Assembly (NCBI GenBank): GCA_014773175.1
Contig: VXCM01000136.1
Coordinates: 310,001-374,000 of the forward strand
Direction: 5' to 3'
Origin: Lucifuga dentata
Taxonomy: Eukaryota > Chordata > Actinopteri > Ophidiiformes > Bythitidae
Length of the DNA stretch: 64,000 bases
In this document: positions 22,512-35,040 of the stretch, piece after piece
Numbering within the stretch: the stretch's first letter is position 1
Layout: each line of letters opens with the position of its first letter
Notes under the pieces: generated by a model
What the model was told of the DNA's origin: nothing
The model's database searches: none
What the model saw: only the letters and a program-made list of their open reading frames with translations
Translations under genes and position numbers: made by a program

Positions 22512-22894
22512 CTGAGGTTTTGTGTATGTGTCTCTCTCTGACATGTGTATCCATGTGTGGATGCATGTGCATGTGACAGGTAAAATGCGCTGTGTACGGT
22601 ATTTTTGTTTCCACTAGAGAGATAGCTACGATTAGGTGTGTGACTGCCAACCTGCTTCTATGGGAAAAACAGTCCTACTTACCTGTCTATCTGCCTTCAG
22701 AGATCAGACAAACTCACACATTACAGTGCGTTTAAGTTTGATTCATAGTCTTTCTATAGTTAAGATACGTTATGTCTATCTGTTATAGAGACATCTCCAA
22801 CTCTTACCATGGTCATCATTCAAAAATGAATTGTTCTGGTTTTCGTTGTCTCACGGCAAACCCATCTACGTATGTTCAGTAGCTGTCATTCTGC

Positions 22895-22999
22895 CTTTCC
22901 ATCCGATTCAGCCCATGTTAATGACATGCAGGGGTATGGCAACACCTGTCAATTAGCGATGAAGAACAGGTGCCATCACGCCATGGGAGAGCTGCTGAG

Positions 23000-23000
<1 letters not shown>
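22895..23000. other. Possible conserved noncoding element
   Basis: Non-repetitive sequence carrying a CACCTGTCAATTAGCG string (E-box beside an ATTA homeodomain core) and a second E-box CAGGTGCC about 30 bases later, immediately before a long CA array. Conservation cannot be tested here, so this is only a suggestion from motif clustering. Confidence 0.2.

Positions 23001-23052
<52 letters not shown>
23001..23052. repeat. (CA)26 microsatellite
   Basis: An uninterrupted 52-base run, the longest perfect CA array in the window as assembled. Confidence 0.95.
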
Positions 23053-23055
<3 letters not shown>

Positions 23056-23801
23056 CACACAGCACTAGACAGCACTTGGAATGAATTCCAGTGAACCGTG
23101 ACTCATTTTATTGCATGGCTTTATTATTGGTTTTCTCTGTCTGGAGGCACACTGATGTTTGAGCTAAACTTGGCTCTTCATGTAAGGGCCATTCTGAAAG
23201 ACCAGACGGCCTGCCCTATCAGTGTGCTTTTTGAACTGGGTTTGATGCTTTGATATTAAATCTATGAAAGATGTCTGCTTGAGTGGTAATGTTGAGATCC
23301 TTCTGATTTTGGAAACAGTTGTATCATTTTGGGTTTACGCTGCAATTTCCAGAGATAACCTGTCAGTCATATCATGTCCATTGCAGTAATACATTTTTAA
23401 TTGAGTTCCTGATCTTTGAATTATTACTGTAGCTTTACAGTTAGCTAGGTATGGCTGTTGACCATACTCTGCTTCTGCCTCTGGTCATTGAATTGGAAAA
23501 CTCCAGGGCTTCATATTGGTTTAAAGTCAGCAACTTTGGCCTGTGTCTAACCTCTTTGTTCCTACATGCTGCAGTTATAGCTAAGCTCCAGCCCCGGGGA
23601 ACCTCCTTCTGAACCCTCTGGAATAAAAACAATAACAAAGGAATCTTTTTGGCCACAACAAAAGCAGCTTGCTCAGTTGATCTACTTCTCTCTCTCCTCT
23701 CTGTAATTACCAATTTCACCATTCCTGTTTTACGTTGTTCATGCCACATTCTTACCTTACCTTACCCCGTATTCCATCCAAATCGTGCTTTTTTTTATGT
23801 G

Positions 23802-23837
23802 TTCCTTCCTTCCTTCCTTCCTTCCTTCCTTCCTTCC
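23802..23837. repeat. (TTCC)9 tetranucleotide microsatellite
   Basis: Nine perfect TTCC units. It encodes the FLPSFLPS-type false frames of this region. Confidence 0.95.
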
Positions 23838-24081
23838 ACATATCAACTTTGTCTCCCACCCTTCTTACATTCTGTATCTTTCCCTTTTCAGCTTTACATT
23901 CTCCTTCTTGCATTCTCTCCTCCTCCTGTCTTCTGCTGCATACCAGCCAAGCTCCTGCTCCCCATTTCCTGTCTTTACTGGGGCCAACAATTAGAACATA
24001 TTACTGCCAATTGTGCCACCTGCAGCCCCCAGAAAGGCAGAAAAAGAGGAGAGGAGGGGAAGGCACTGCGCCAATGGAGGG

Positions 24082-24109
24082 GTGTGTGTGTGTGTGTGTG
24101 TGTGTGTGA

Positions 24110-24140
<31 letters not shown>
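24082..24140. repeat. Compound (TG)13/(GA)13 microsatellite
   Basis: An alternating TG run passes through a short AGTG bridge into a GA run. The junction joins a Z-DNA-type tract to a triplex-type purine tract. Confidence 0.93.
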
Positions 24141-24144
<4 letters not shown>

Positions 24145-24604
24145 TGCGTGTACACATGCATTTTACAGCATTTTGGATACTGCCAGAAAGCTCTGTTTAA
24201 TTACCAGTAAGCACTGGTTTAATCAGGGGCCTTAAAACTGCTGGATAGACAGACAGGAACTGCAGTCCTCTTGTCTGGGTCTTTGGGATGTAAGAATGGT
24301 AACTGTTCATGCGAGTGTGTGCAGGGGTGTGGGTGGGTTGATGGTTGAGCTGTTTTGTGTTTGTGGAACATTGAGTTGCAGGCTAGAATGACTGTGATTT
24401 GGACAATTGTTATTTTGCTGAATATTTTATATGGAGGTTGTGGAAATGATGAGAGAGAGAGGGAGAGGGAGATTGTGATTGTGTGCGCACATGTTCACAC
24501 CTGCATTCTTGGGCAGGGAGCTGGCTCAAATCACAGTGAATTGGATGTGCTGCAAGGCTTGACTGAAAGCAGTCTCTTCTCTTGTTTTGGGGAGAAAGAG
24601 AAGA

Positions 24605-24662
24605 TGTGTGTGTGTGTGTGTGTGAGAGTGTGTGTGTGTGTGTGTGAGTGTGTGTGTGTGTG
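24605..24662. repeat. Imperfect (TG)n microsatellite
   Basis: A 58-base TG array interrupted by GAGAG and GAG. Confidence 0.92.
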
Positions 24663-25639
24663 AGTGAGAGAGGAGATTTAGCCTGGAGCCAAAACCAATT
24701 CACAACCACTCCACACTGGAGAGGGGTCTTATCCCCCCCAGCATGCCCTCCCAATGACAGGCCCAAACACCCCCNCCATTCCCCATGTGCATTTTGCTAA
24801 TTCACTTCTCTCTTTCTTGGATATGCGGACCCTAGAAGAAAAAGAAAAAAAAAAATCCCCCCCAACACACACACACACACATGCACGCAGATGCACACTT
24901 GCTGTCACTTGCTTGCATAACTATAGAAACAGACACACACGCACACACTCACTCTGCCAAGGTAGTATTAAACCTTCAGTGTTCCTCCAAGCAGACTGAA
25001 GCCAGTAGCCAATGAGATTGTAATCCTTCATTGTGTTTTAAATGCTTCAACCTGAGAGCTTATTGAAGGCAGCGGACAAGGAGAAAAACACACACAGTGG
25101 AATTATTCTTACTGATTTATTCTCCACTATAACTTCTGTCTGTAGTATATTGTAGTTTTACCACGGCTGTTGTTATTGTGTGAGCCTTTGTGTGTGTCTG
25201 TGTGTGTGTTGCAGTAAGAGAACTACAGCTGCACCATAAGACCTGATCTGTTTTCCAGAAGTGTCTTATGCATGTGTGTGTGTGTTTGTTGTTGTGTGGA
25301 GAGCATGTGTGTATCCCATCTGTAACATACGCATTATCCTACCCAATGAATAAATGATGTCGTGTCATACTGCTGTGACCCTCCTCCCTCAATGACACAC
25401 ACTCCCTTTAACCCCTTACTGAACAAATTTATCAACCACATAGACGTGTGACATGCGTGCACGTGCCTGCATACACACAGTTGAGACACACATGCACACA
25501 CTCTACACTCTTGCCTGACAAGTTGACCCTGGTCACTGAAGAGCAGATGTTTTGAGGTGCTCTTGCTTAAAAGCTGCAGAGCCTTGCAGTCACTGACACG
25601 GAATTCACCCGTACTCTTCTCTTTTCATCCCTTCCTCTG

Positions 25640-25642
<3 letters not shown>
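24663..25642. other. Noncoding stretch with C-tract join
   Basis: A short C run contains N24775. CA runs occur near 24867, 24933 and 25480. No gene is seen. Confidence 0.5.

Positions 25643-25675
<33 letters not shown>
25643..25675. repeat. (CT)16 microsatellite
   Basis: An uninterrupted 33-base pyrimidine run within a broader CT-rich segment (25615-25720). Confidence 0.93.
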
Positions 25676-25678
<3 letters not shown>

Positions 25679-25906
25679 CCTCAATCTCTCCCTCCCCTCT
25701 TCCTCTGCTGGTCTCCTCTAGAGGCTGGATGAGTAATTGCTCAGGGCTTCAGAGAGAAGGAGGGATGGAGAGAAAAAGAGAAGGGGGCTGAGAGCAAGTA
25801 CATGTAAGAGAGGCAGAGCAGGAGTGAAGGGACGGTGAAACGTCTGTGTGCGTGGCATGTGCGTGTGTGTGTCTTGGTATGCTGTATGTTGTGTGTGTGT
25901 GCGTGG

Positions 25907-25928
25907 GAGAGAGAGAGAGAGAGAGAGA
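25907..25928. repeat. (GA)11 microsatellite
   Basis: A short perfect GA run preceded by TG-rich sequence. Confidence 0.88.
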
Positions 25929-26559
25929 CATGGGGGATCATTGATCTGCTGAAAGTGCAGTGTGTGTGCTGAATTAGAGAAGCAGGCATACGGCTTTGAG
26001 CTTGTAAAACACTCCCACAGTTACTGCTCTTAGCACGCTCTTCTGTCTCTCATTCTCTCACACACACACATAAATATGCACACTCATACACAAATCTATA
26101 TTTGGGTGTTACTTACTCTATCCAGGCTGAGTACAGTATGTGAGTGCTTTCATTTATTATCAGTGAATAGGCAGTTGAATGAGCGGGATATTGGCAGCTT
26201 TATTTACACTGGACAACCCTGGCTGCTGAGAAAATGGAGAGAACATTTTATGTAGCCTCATTCTCAGTAAAGTAAATGAGTCAGCAAATGACAAATGATT
26301 TTCCTATTTGTTTAGCTTACAGCAGCAGCATTTACAAAAAATGATCAATCATAAGTAAGGAAGGAGTGAGTTGGATTTTAAGGTGGAGAAGAACAAGGTG
26401 AATACCACAGTGTCAATGTAGAGTATATACTATGAAATTAGGAATAACACCGCATCCTGAAATACTGTGAAAGACATAAAGTAGCATGACTCTCAAATCG
26501 CCATAAAATAAACCACTTTATAGGAAACGGTCCAAATAGTGAGAGGAGCTCGGTGAACG

Positions 26560-26860
26560 AATGAAGTGTTGGTGCTCATTTCTTCTTCCAGCGCTCAGCC
26601 GTGGTGTGATTCTAGGGTGGATGAGCGGAGCTATGTAACTCCTAATGGACACAATCTGTCTGACATGCATGTGCAATCAATATTAATTCTCTTATCTGAG
26701 AACCAAGCTCCCTCCCATTGTTCAGCCATTCAGTCACATGTCACCTGCTTCAGCCCGATTGCCAGCCTGACATGCCAGATTAGCTTGGCGGCCAGCAGGA
26801 AGATAGCAAAGCAATGGGAGCTTATCTGCAGCGTAGCATAGCGCAAGTGCTTGAAATGAG
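26560..26860. other. Possible conserved noncoding element
   Basis: Balanced-composition, non-repetitive sequence with clustered homeodomain-type (CAATCAATATTAATT, GATTAGC) and GATA-type (TTATCT, twice) motifs. It is flanked by AT-rich, lower-complexity DNA. Conservation is inferred, not seen. Confidence 0.22.
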
Positions 26861-27339
26861 ACACAAGCACTACGAGGATGAAGACTATGATTTCACAATT
26901 GTGAATTCAAAAACAGAATGTGTAGGATTTAATTTCAGGAAGAGTGAATTGTGAAGGATCATCGTAATGATGATGCTAATAAAGACTGAGATTCTTATGC
27001 CAACGACACTTTGATAACAGAGACAGTGAGATGACAAAGCTATGCAAGATTCCTCAGTGTTTAGTTGCACTCATAAATATTATAAATTAAAGAACCAAGT
27101 GTCTGAACCAATTGGTATGCAGTGGTTTCTCTGATGAATATTATAATGACACTTACGACAAAATGATTGTAGTATTATTGCTGATGATGATGGCAATGAC
27201 AAGACATGGAAAGACAAAACTAATGTTCTGAGTGCTAACCACAGTAAGCCTGAGGGGAAAATATCAAAATACTGGAAGCTTCCATAAGGCCTTCAACACT
27301 TCCACCCCAACCCACCTGCTGTTGACCATTAACATAATG

Positions 27340-27490
27340 AACTAGCACCCATCTCCATACAAATTACTGCTTAAAGCTTTAAGGGCGTCTGGGAGCTCTA
27401 ATGTAGCGTCTGCAAACTTTCCCAAGATGATGTATTGATTGTGCCAATCAATGGGCTAAAAAGCCATAAGTGCATCTGGTAACCATAATG
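27340..27490. other. Possible conserved noncoding element
   Basis: Non-repetitive sequence with TGATTGTGCCAATCAATGGG (PBX/HOX-like TGATTG and ATCAAT cores) and TAATGGCCGC. It has no splice-site or coding signature. Proposed only because it lacks repeats and has dense homeodomain-type motifs. Confidence 0.2.
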
Positions 27491-28937
27491 GCCGCACTTA
27501 AAGAAGGATGGATGAGTGTAATATTCACTAAGCATCATTGTCTGGGATGGAGGAGGAAGGAGAGAGGGAGGGATACAGAACAGGAGAAGATACCAACAAA
27601 GAGAAAGTCTGCATATCAGGGTAAGGGAACAGTAAGAGAAAGTCAAACTTCTAGTTGCTGATTTGTCATCCTGATCATATTTCTGATCAGAGAATGTACA
27701 CAGAGATGACTTTATGTAAATTGTTTTGTCTTCAGCGTCCTCCTGTCTGCCTCCATATATGCATCTTTGTGCGTTAATGATTAATGGCTGGTGAGCAAAG
27801 GATCAGCTGTGTCTGTCCTCCCTCCCTCCATCCATCTATTCACCCATCCATCCATCCCTCTCTCTCCATTCTGTTCCACATTTGCTTTTAAGTGGTAATT
27901 TGTGTCAGCTATGCTGTGATACATAGATCCAGTTTTGAATGTGAGGGATTGCAGACTGCACATTTGACGTGCCAGCACATTGATTGCAAACTTCTCTTGT
28001 GACTGGAAAGGAAATTAATAGGAATTAATATAATAAAACTACTCCCTCAAGTGAATTTAGGATTTGAACAGATTGCATCTGCTCCATCTTCATAAAAATG
28101 TTTTTGTTTTTTTTAAATTATTTTTTATTTTGCTGTACTGTGAGATTCTGGGACTTTTTTAAACTAATGTTTGTCTTGATAAGCCCCTCCTGTAACATGT
28201 CCTGTAGGACATTACTCAAACACTGTTCAGCTGCACAGTCCCGTCCACTAAAAGCCTACCTGGCTCTCAGCAGCTGGGTCACACAACAGGCTATTTGGGC
28301 TCATCAAACATTCATCTACCCAAATCTCAATGCTCTCATTCCCCCTTTTCCATCTCCTCTTTCCCTCATCATCTTTTTCAAATAATTTCCTAAACTGCAG
28401 TATTCTTTTTAACAGTAATTGTAAATTCTAGAAACATGAATAAAGCACCAAAAAAGACAGATCAGGAGGGATGAAATAGTCACTTCTTGCTTGAGGACTC
28501 CTGCTTTGAAATCATTTTCTCTGACAGTATGTAGTTGTACAGTTCCTGATGGAGTGACTAAAATCCAAGCTTTGTACAATGGACTTGGGGATTTCTCTCA
28601 CTGCAGTAGAAGGGCTGTAGCTGTGGTTATACCTACCCCAAGGGTTGAGGGTTTAGGGCTTATTTATATGTAAAGAGGCATATGTCAGTCTGGGAGACAG
28701 AAAAGAAAAGAGTTGAAGAAAGACGGATATGAAAGCAGGAAGAGTAGAGGAGTATTAGCATGGAGGTAGAAAGCCCTTAGACCTAATCTAGGGAGATGGT
28801 CTCACTTAGCTTTTACAGATTCCCCTCCTCTAAAGCCCTGAAGGCCTCCTGTGGCACATTCCCAGCCCATAAACTCATGCATGTTTTAGAAGGAGGAGTC
28901 AATACCCCCACCACCACCACCACCCTCTCGAGGGAGA

Positions 28938-28956
28938 GGGNGGGGGGGGGGGGGGG
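28938..28956. repeat. Poly-G tract with one-base gap
   Basis: GGG, N28941 and fifteen G, just after a (CCA)n run at 28906-28924. The C-rich and G-rich segments are nearly complementary, which may explain the assembly break. Confidence 0.88.
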
Positions 28957-29138
28957 TGTATTGACCGGTCTAGGATACACAACATCCAGAGTGGAGTGGA
29001 GGGTGGAATAAGAGCCCCAGAGAGCCTCCCCAAGGCAAAATGCCTAACTAGCAACCATCATATTTCATATTATCTTACCCCCTTCCCTTACAAACTCTCA
29101 GGACACCAATACTTTAGAGAGAAGGAGGCAAAGTGCCA

Positions 29139-29163
29139 CCCCCCCCCCCCCCNCCCCCCCCCC
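29139..29163. repeat. Poly-C tract with one-base gap
   Basis: Fourteen C, N29153, then ten C. Its G-rich complement lies about 190 bases upstream. Confidence 0.9.
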
Positions 29164-30349
29164 GTGATTGTGAATGTGATTGTGTTTGAAAGAGTGTCAG
29201 GCCTTTTTTTACAGCCTTCTAGCTGATCCATAATTGTACTTTTATCTATCAAGGGAATAATGTCGAATTCCAAAGTATTCTTCCCCTTTACCTGAACACA
29301 CCCACATACACACACTCCGATAGCAAGATTTACATACATGTCAATTTACGTGTAAAAGAGTTTTGTGGGACAAGTTCTCAGTTTTGTGGCTTGAAGAAAC
29401 TCATGGAGCCAAATGTGATGATTGATGATCCCAGCTAATAACTAGCTGAGTGTACGTCTGGTACACGACAGTATTGATTCCCAAAACCCACAACCCTCCC
29501 CCTGCACACCACGCCAAACACACACACACATGGGTTAGGCTTGTGTTGACACAATACAGATGACCTAAACACAGGAGGGAGATTAACAGAGATAGGGTAG
29601 CAATATTGGGAGCCCTTGTGTCAGTTTTCATTATGCAGATAGCTGCTTGTTCATAAAAATGAACCAAATATACAGCAGGTCTGTTGCTTTACAACTTATA
29701 TTAAATATAAAAGTTGGATTGCTTTCAAGTACATTTTTTACTTTCCAAAGGTATGATAAATATTTTTGGGATCAGTCCAGAAATCACTTGGAGCCAGGAA
29801 ATTAAATGTACATTTTTCTTTATGGCTTTTTCCTTCAAATTTGCAAGTAATCAAATGCTCATCATTTATGGATTCTCTGTTTAAAATGAGACATCCAGGA
29901 GCTTTGACTAATTGTTTTATAAAATAATATAAACATCAAATCACTGTCTTGTGGCTGGAGAAATATAAAAAGCATGTTCGCCAAACACACACATACACAC
30001 GGCTCCCAGAATGATTGTCCAAATAAGCCTCATGGCCCCACCTTCATTAAGCGAACATCATCCCAATCACTTCTCTATTTATAACTCTGACTCAGTGATG
30101 TCCTGAGGCCAAGTCTCACCGTCTTTCCTCCTAGACCCAGTGATCTGTAAGTAGTCTAGACATATTCAGCACTCTGCCACTGTAACGCTTCAAAAGGTCA
30201 AGGGTTAAACACAATGCAGAGGAGAGAATGATTGCCCCGACAGTCACGCCTGGGATAAAGACTGACACACACACACACACACACTCACACACACGCAGGG
30301 AGAGGACTTATTTTGCTTTATGTATGCACAAGTTGGCCCTACTATTATG
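29164..30349. other. AT-leaning noncoding stretch
   Basis: Contains short CA runs (29284, 29518, 30265-30283) and AT-rich sequence at 29680-29960. No gene is seen. Confidence 0.5.
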
Positions 30350-30982
30350 TAGGGCTGGACAATATGAATTTTTTTTTTATCACAATATACATTTTTTATT
30401 GATCGATACATGTCACGATACAAATCATGGCAAAGATCCTGCTGCATTTCATGTCACTTGAACTTAAGATTCATTTTAACGTTTTCTTTATGCAAGTTCT
30501 GAACGACAAATTTTATAATGAACATGGCCACTGATTTGTGTCAGACTTTAAATAACCAAAATGACGCCGTGCTGCTGACATTTTTTTTACTTGCTTATCC
30601 ACAACATCATTTTCTTTGGGACAATAATGGCTCTTGAGCTGTTACTTTCTTCCTCATCACTTGAGTTTTTTTTCCTCTGGAGTTTCATCACTTTCTGACA
30701 TCTTTGTCTGACTTTTGCTCACATTTCACCATAACGGGCTGCAGCGTGTTCACTGTTAGCAAAATGCTGTTGTGAGGAAGTGGGCAGGCTGTTACTATGA
30801 CACTGCCACCAGATTGGCTAGTTTGTTCCGGTTCTGACAGGCTATTGGCTGTTTGAGCCATCATTAACTTTCTGTATTCAAGCACTGTTTTCTGTGGACT
30901 TAATATTGATGTCCTCATTTTTATATCAAAGATTTTTTAATAGTGCACAGCAATTATATATCATTTATATCATGCAGCCATA
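30350..30982. mobile_element. hAT-like nonautonomous DNA transposon
   Basis: The left end TAGGGCTGGACAATATGA and the inverted right end (TATGGCTGCATGATATAA read on minus) match at 15 of the first 20 positions. TAGGGCTGGGCGATATG-type ends with A/T-rich, ATCACGATA-like subterminal sequence are familiar from hAT nonautonomous elements of fish. The flanks ACTATTAT (left, offset by one) and ACTGTTAT (right) look like a decayed 8-base target duplication, the hAT hallmark. The 633-base body has no transposase frame, and its ends have diverged, so it is an old inactive copy. Confidence 0.65.
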
Positions 30983-32514
30983 CTGTTATTGTGGAGCGTG
31001 TCAGTTGAGGTTCAGAGTGGACATGCTGTGGACATCATGGACACTATGGATATCAGTATTGAAACTTTATTAGCTCTCCCGTTGGACAGGCATCTATTAA
31101 ACAGGCTTAGTAACAAACTTGATGCTCCGTGTGTGTCCCACTACAGGAAATACTGAAAGGAAACACATGACAAAAGAAAGGGAGTTGGCCAAGACTGGAA
31201 ATGCACTTATGTCTTATTGTATTAGTCTGTGGATTTACAGATCATAGATGTTTTGTATGTTCTAATGGACAGCAGTGTGTGTGCGTGTGTGTGTGTGAGA
31301 CCAGAATGCAGCAGTGCCAGTAAATATTTAACAGGGTCAAGTACCGCTGTCCCCCCAGGCATGATGACCGAGGGTGTTTTTGTGCATCTGCCTCTGCCTC
31401 TGCTTTTTTGGCTTTGTGCGTGTATGTTTTCAATCTAATGACCCAAACTAAAATTTTTGAGGTCTGCCTTCATGCATACGTAAGCACAAACACACTCATA
31501 CACTGGTGACATCTGACCTCAATTTAGAGGCAGTGGTAGCCTGAAGGAGGGTGATGAATTGAATGGAGACAGAGGGATATGGTCAGAAACTGGACTTTAG
31601 CTGCTATTGTTGACACACAAAGAGCTCTGTCTCTGTCTGCTTGGGCTTTCATCATCTTCATCATCCTCAACAGAAGTGAAAAACAGATGCATCCGCTTTC
31701 TTTCATCAACTTTTCTCTTATCTGGTTCCAAAAGTCAATAAAGGTCTGACCTCTCATCCTTTATCTCTCTCTATATTTATATCTTATTTTCATCCTCCCA
31801 CACTCTGTCATAATTTCTTTTCATTTTTAAAGTTTTCAGTGTTATTAATTGTAAAGATCAGATCCACGATCACTGAAGGTCAAGGTCATACCCACCGTGG
31901 GGCATAATTATTAACATGCTACATTAAAATTATGCATCAGCGTCTAGACTTTATCACAGTCACACATTGAGCCACAGGATGAAGTTTATGTAAAATCTTT
32001 CAGTCACACAACACACACACATACACACACTCAGAAGAAAGAAAGTAAGACACAGGACCAGATGCACAGGTATTTAATTAGGACTTATTACAGCTGTTAC
32101 TGTTATTACCTAGACATTATGGAGATAAACCTCTTAAACACACACACATATACACAAACATTTGTCAGGTCAAAGTGCGCTCCCAAGAGAATGTCTGAAG
32201 TGGGTGTTTGTTTGCAGTGTCTCTGTGTGTATGTGTGCGTGTGTGTGTCCCTGCTTGCACACGCCCACGCCTTCCTCCTGTATGCACAGTTGCTGTCCAC
32301 TGCCTGCTGTATGTTAATATTGTCCTGTACTGCAGCAAAAGCTGTGTGAGTGGGAGCCATAAGTGCTCATATCCATACATTTAATAAACTAAGGGCTTAT
32401 TCACTCAGTGCACACAGACGCAGTCCCACACACACACAAACACAACAGATGGCCTGTTGTTGTCTATTTCTTTCCCTTTCTCTGAGGGTTTCTCCCATTT
32501 GTATTTTTTCTACC
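30983..32514. other. Noncoding stretch
   Basis: Short CA/TG runs near 31277, 32013, 32138 and 32225. No gene, long array or recognised repeat. Confidence 0.5.
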
Positions 32515-32539
32515 TTTTTTTTTTTTTTTTTTTTTTTTT
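32515..32539. repeat. Poly-T tract (25 T)
   Basis: On minus this is a poly-A run, which could be a retroposon tail, but no element body is recognised on its right. Confidence 0.88.
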
Positions 32540-33692
32540 GACTTTAATTTGCCTGCAGCTTGAGTATATGAATTCTTCTTTTGGCACCTTTTGCATTTTT
32601 TTTTCACTCTTCATCTCTTCTCTGTCTTGTTTCCATGCAGTCCCTCTATTCTTTCGCTCTCTCACCCCCCCTCCATCCCTTGTCTTCAGGTGACAGGTCC
32701 CCCGCTTGCAGTTAACGCTGTCGTGTTCTCTGTCTGCTTTCTGTCAGCATTGCCGCTTTGCAACTTACACACTCGCACACACATACACGGATGCACGACT
32801 AAGATGCTGCTCAGCTTTTTTTGCAGACTGAGACAGCTAGATATCTACAATTGTGGCACCTTCTGGCTTTTCAACAATTTAGCATTACCATTGTATTTAA
32901 TTTTAAGGTTTACTTTAGTACAATTTAAAACTCTTAGTCTAAGAAAAAGTTTGAAAGCAAAACATCGCAAACATATTCACAAGTACTTTGGACAACAAGT
33001 AATTTATGAGAAGCTTCAATATGCACAGCAAGTTTCACAAAATGTTTGTTTTTATCTCGCTTTAATTTTATCCTGACAAATATGTTGCAGGTGTTAACAT
33101 TACATAATATAAGAAACGAGCCGTGTTAACATCGTGTTTATGTGTTGTTTGCTACTCTGGACATTTTGGCTTTCGTGTTGTCACTGTTGTGTGGGAGGAA
33201 TTATGTAATTTTACACGTAAAGGGTATTTAGCGTAAGGAAACTTTCTTCCTGTATTTGCCCTCCTCTGCCATTTGTACTCTCTCTCATGTCCATAAACAC
33301 ACACATACATACATAAGCATTGCACACACCAGCTCCATTCATATCTGCATTTATGTATGCAGAACACTAACTAGGCTAGTATGATTAATGTACACAGGAT
33401 GATCCATAGCTGTTCTCCATTCCAGCATGTCCCAGAGGGAACCCTCTGGTCTCTGTCTCACATACATTGACTAGCCAGCCAGCAGCCTCTTACACACTGA
33501 ATGGTTACTGTGTTGAATGATTAACATGCAGCCATGATAAATGATGGCCAATAGATCATTTATACTGCAGCTACACAGGAAGAGCTGACAGAGACCAGAG
33601 GAGAGAGTGAGTGGGTGTGGAGCTGCCATGGATGTGTCTTTCTGTCTGTCTCTCCTCCTGGTTTCTCTCTAGGTCCTGCCATCACATCAAAC

Positions 33693-33695
<3 letters not shown>
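32540..33695. other. Noncoding stretch
   Basis: A plus frame at 32591-33076 (161 codons) begins in pyrimidine-rich sequence and continues into AT-rich sequence (LYLILRFTLVQFKTLSLRKS). It is not recognisable and is treated as chance. No gene is supported. Confidence 0.5.
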
Positions 33696-33738
<43 letters not shown>

Positions 33739-33828
33739 NNNNNNNNNNNNNNNNNNNNNNNNNNNNNNNNNNNNNNNNNNNNNNNNNNNNNNNNNNNNNN
33801 NNNNNNNNNNNNNNNNNNNCCCCCCCCC
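33696..33828. other. Assembly gap between (AC)n and poly-C
   Basis: A 43-base AC run at 33696-33738, 81 N at 33739-33819, then nine C. This is the only gap in the window with an estimated size. Unknown sequence, probably simple repeat, is missing. Confidence 0.97.
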
Positions 33829-34767
33829 TCCCTCCCTTTCTCTCCTTTTGCTCTGTGTACTTCTGTAAAGACATCCATGAAACACACCTTCACCTCCCCA
33901 TCTACTTCCCAGAAAAATCCAAACGAAAAGATACTACCAACTTTTTTCTTCCTCCTGCCATGATGTCGACAGTAAATGCTGACAAGAGACTGCAGTACCT
34001 TCTCTGACCTTTTATAAGGCTTTAAGAAGACACACACACAGAGACACGCCATTCTATTACTGGCATTGCGTTTGAATCAGCAGAGTCTGGGGTGGTGTGG
34101 AGGAATTTAATGATACACAGTGTTGCTTCAATTTTAGCGCTCCCCAGCTAGGCTAGCAGGTGCACCATTTATCCTTTATTCAAAGGAGAAATGGGGGCTT
34201 CAGTGGCCGGCTGACTGCTTTAAGTGAGTGAGTGAACTGCACACAGACAGAGTAATCATACTTTCTGTCATGCTTTGTCTGTGTCCTAATGGCTGGCTGT
34301 GAATGTCTATAGGCTATACTGTCCTCACTGTACATTAAAATTTACAACACTGTCACCTAATTCCACCCTTTAAATTGTCCATGGTGCCTTTTATGAACCT
34401 CCTATTACCTTTTTTGTCCTGTTATTGCCGCTCTTATAAGCTGTCCATATTTCATGAGGACTGGGTTGTCCTTTTGCCATGCCCCATGACCCTACAGTAT
34501 GTCTTTCAGGGATGGAGGATAAGAAGCTGGGAGGCTATGGCCTTAAATATCCTTTATGGAAATATGGCTCGGCTTCTGCACAGACCCCCTCCATACACAT
34601 CCCCTCCCCTGGCCCCCGATCCTCGATCAATAAATAATGGGTGTGAGGCTGCACGAGTGTGCAGCCAACAGATTGTGAGAGCAAGGAGAGTGCTTGCTGC
34701 ATTGCAAGAAGGAGCTGTCGATGACTGACTTGAGAGTCAAAAAGATGGAGCGAGAGAAAGTGAGTGT

Positions 34768-34799
<32 letters not shown>

Positions 34800-35040
34800 A
34801 GTAGTTACAGGGAAAGTAAGAGATCAGCAATTGCAGAGAGGCAAAGTGAGTAGAAAAATGTAAAAATGAGGACTGAAAAAAGATTGAGAGAAAAAATGAA
34901 AATAAAATGCCGCTGGAACAAAATTAAAAGTTTCTCTGTTTGTAATGTCTGCATGTTCAAACCATCATGAGGCATCCTTGACTCGTGGCCACTAATTTCC
35001 CAAGTTCTCCCTGTTCTCCTCAGGCCTGCTGCTGAGTCAA
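33829..35040. other. Noncoding stretch
   Basis: Mixed sequence with a purine-rich GA segment at 34745-34800. The segment 34600-34735 is non-repetitive and may be a conserved element, but nothing can be named. Confidence 0.5.

Larger units (their letters stand above)
25929..28937. other. Microsatellite-poor noncoding stretch
   Basis: Three kilobases almost free of long simple repeats, which is unusual in this window. It holds the two possible conserved elements at 26560-26860 and 27340-27490. A TCCA-rich run lies near 27826-27858. No open frame above 95 codons and no recognised gene. Confidence 0.5.

Noticed and set aside
23649..24200. Plus frame of 183 codons
   Set aside because: Driven by (TTCC)9, pyrimidine-rich DNA and the TG/GA compound array.
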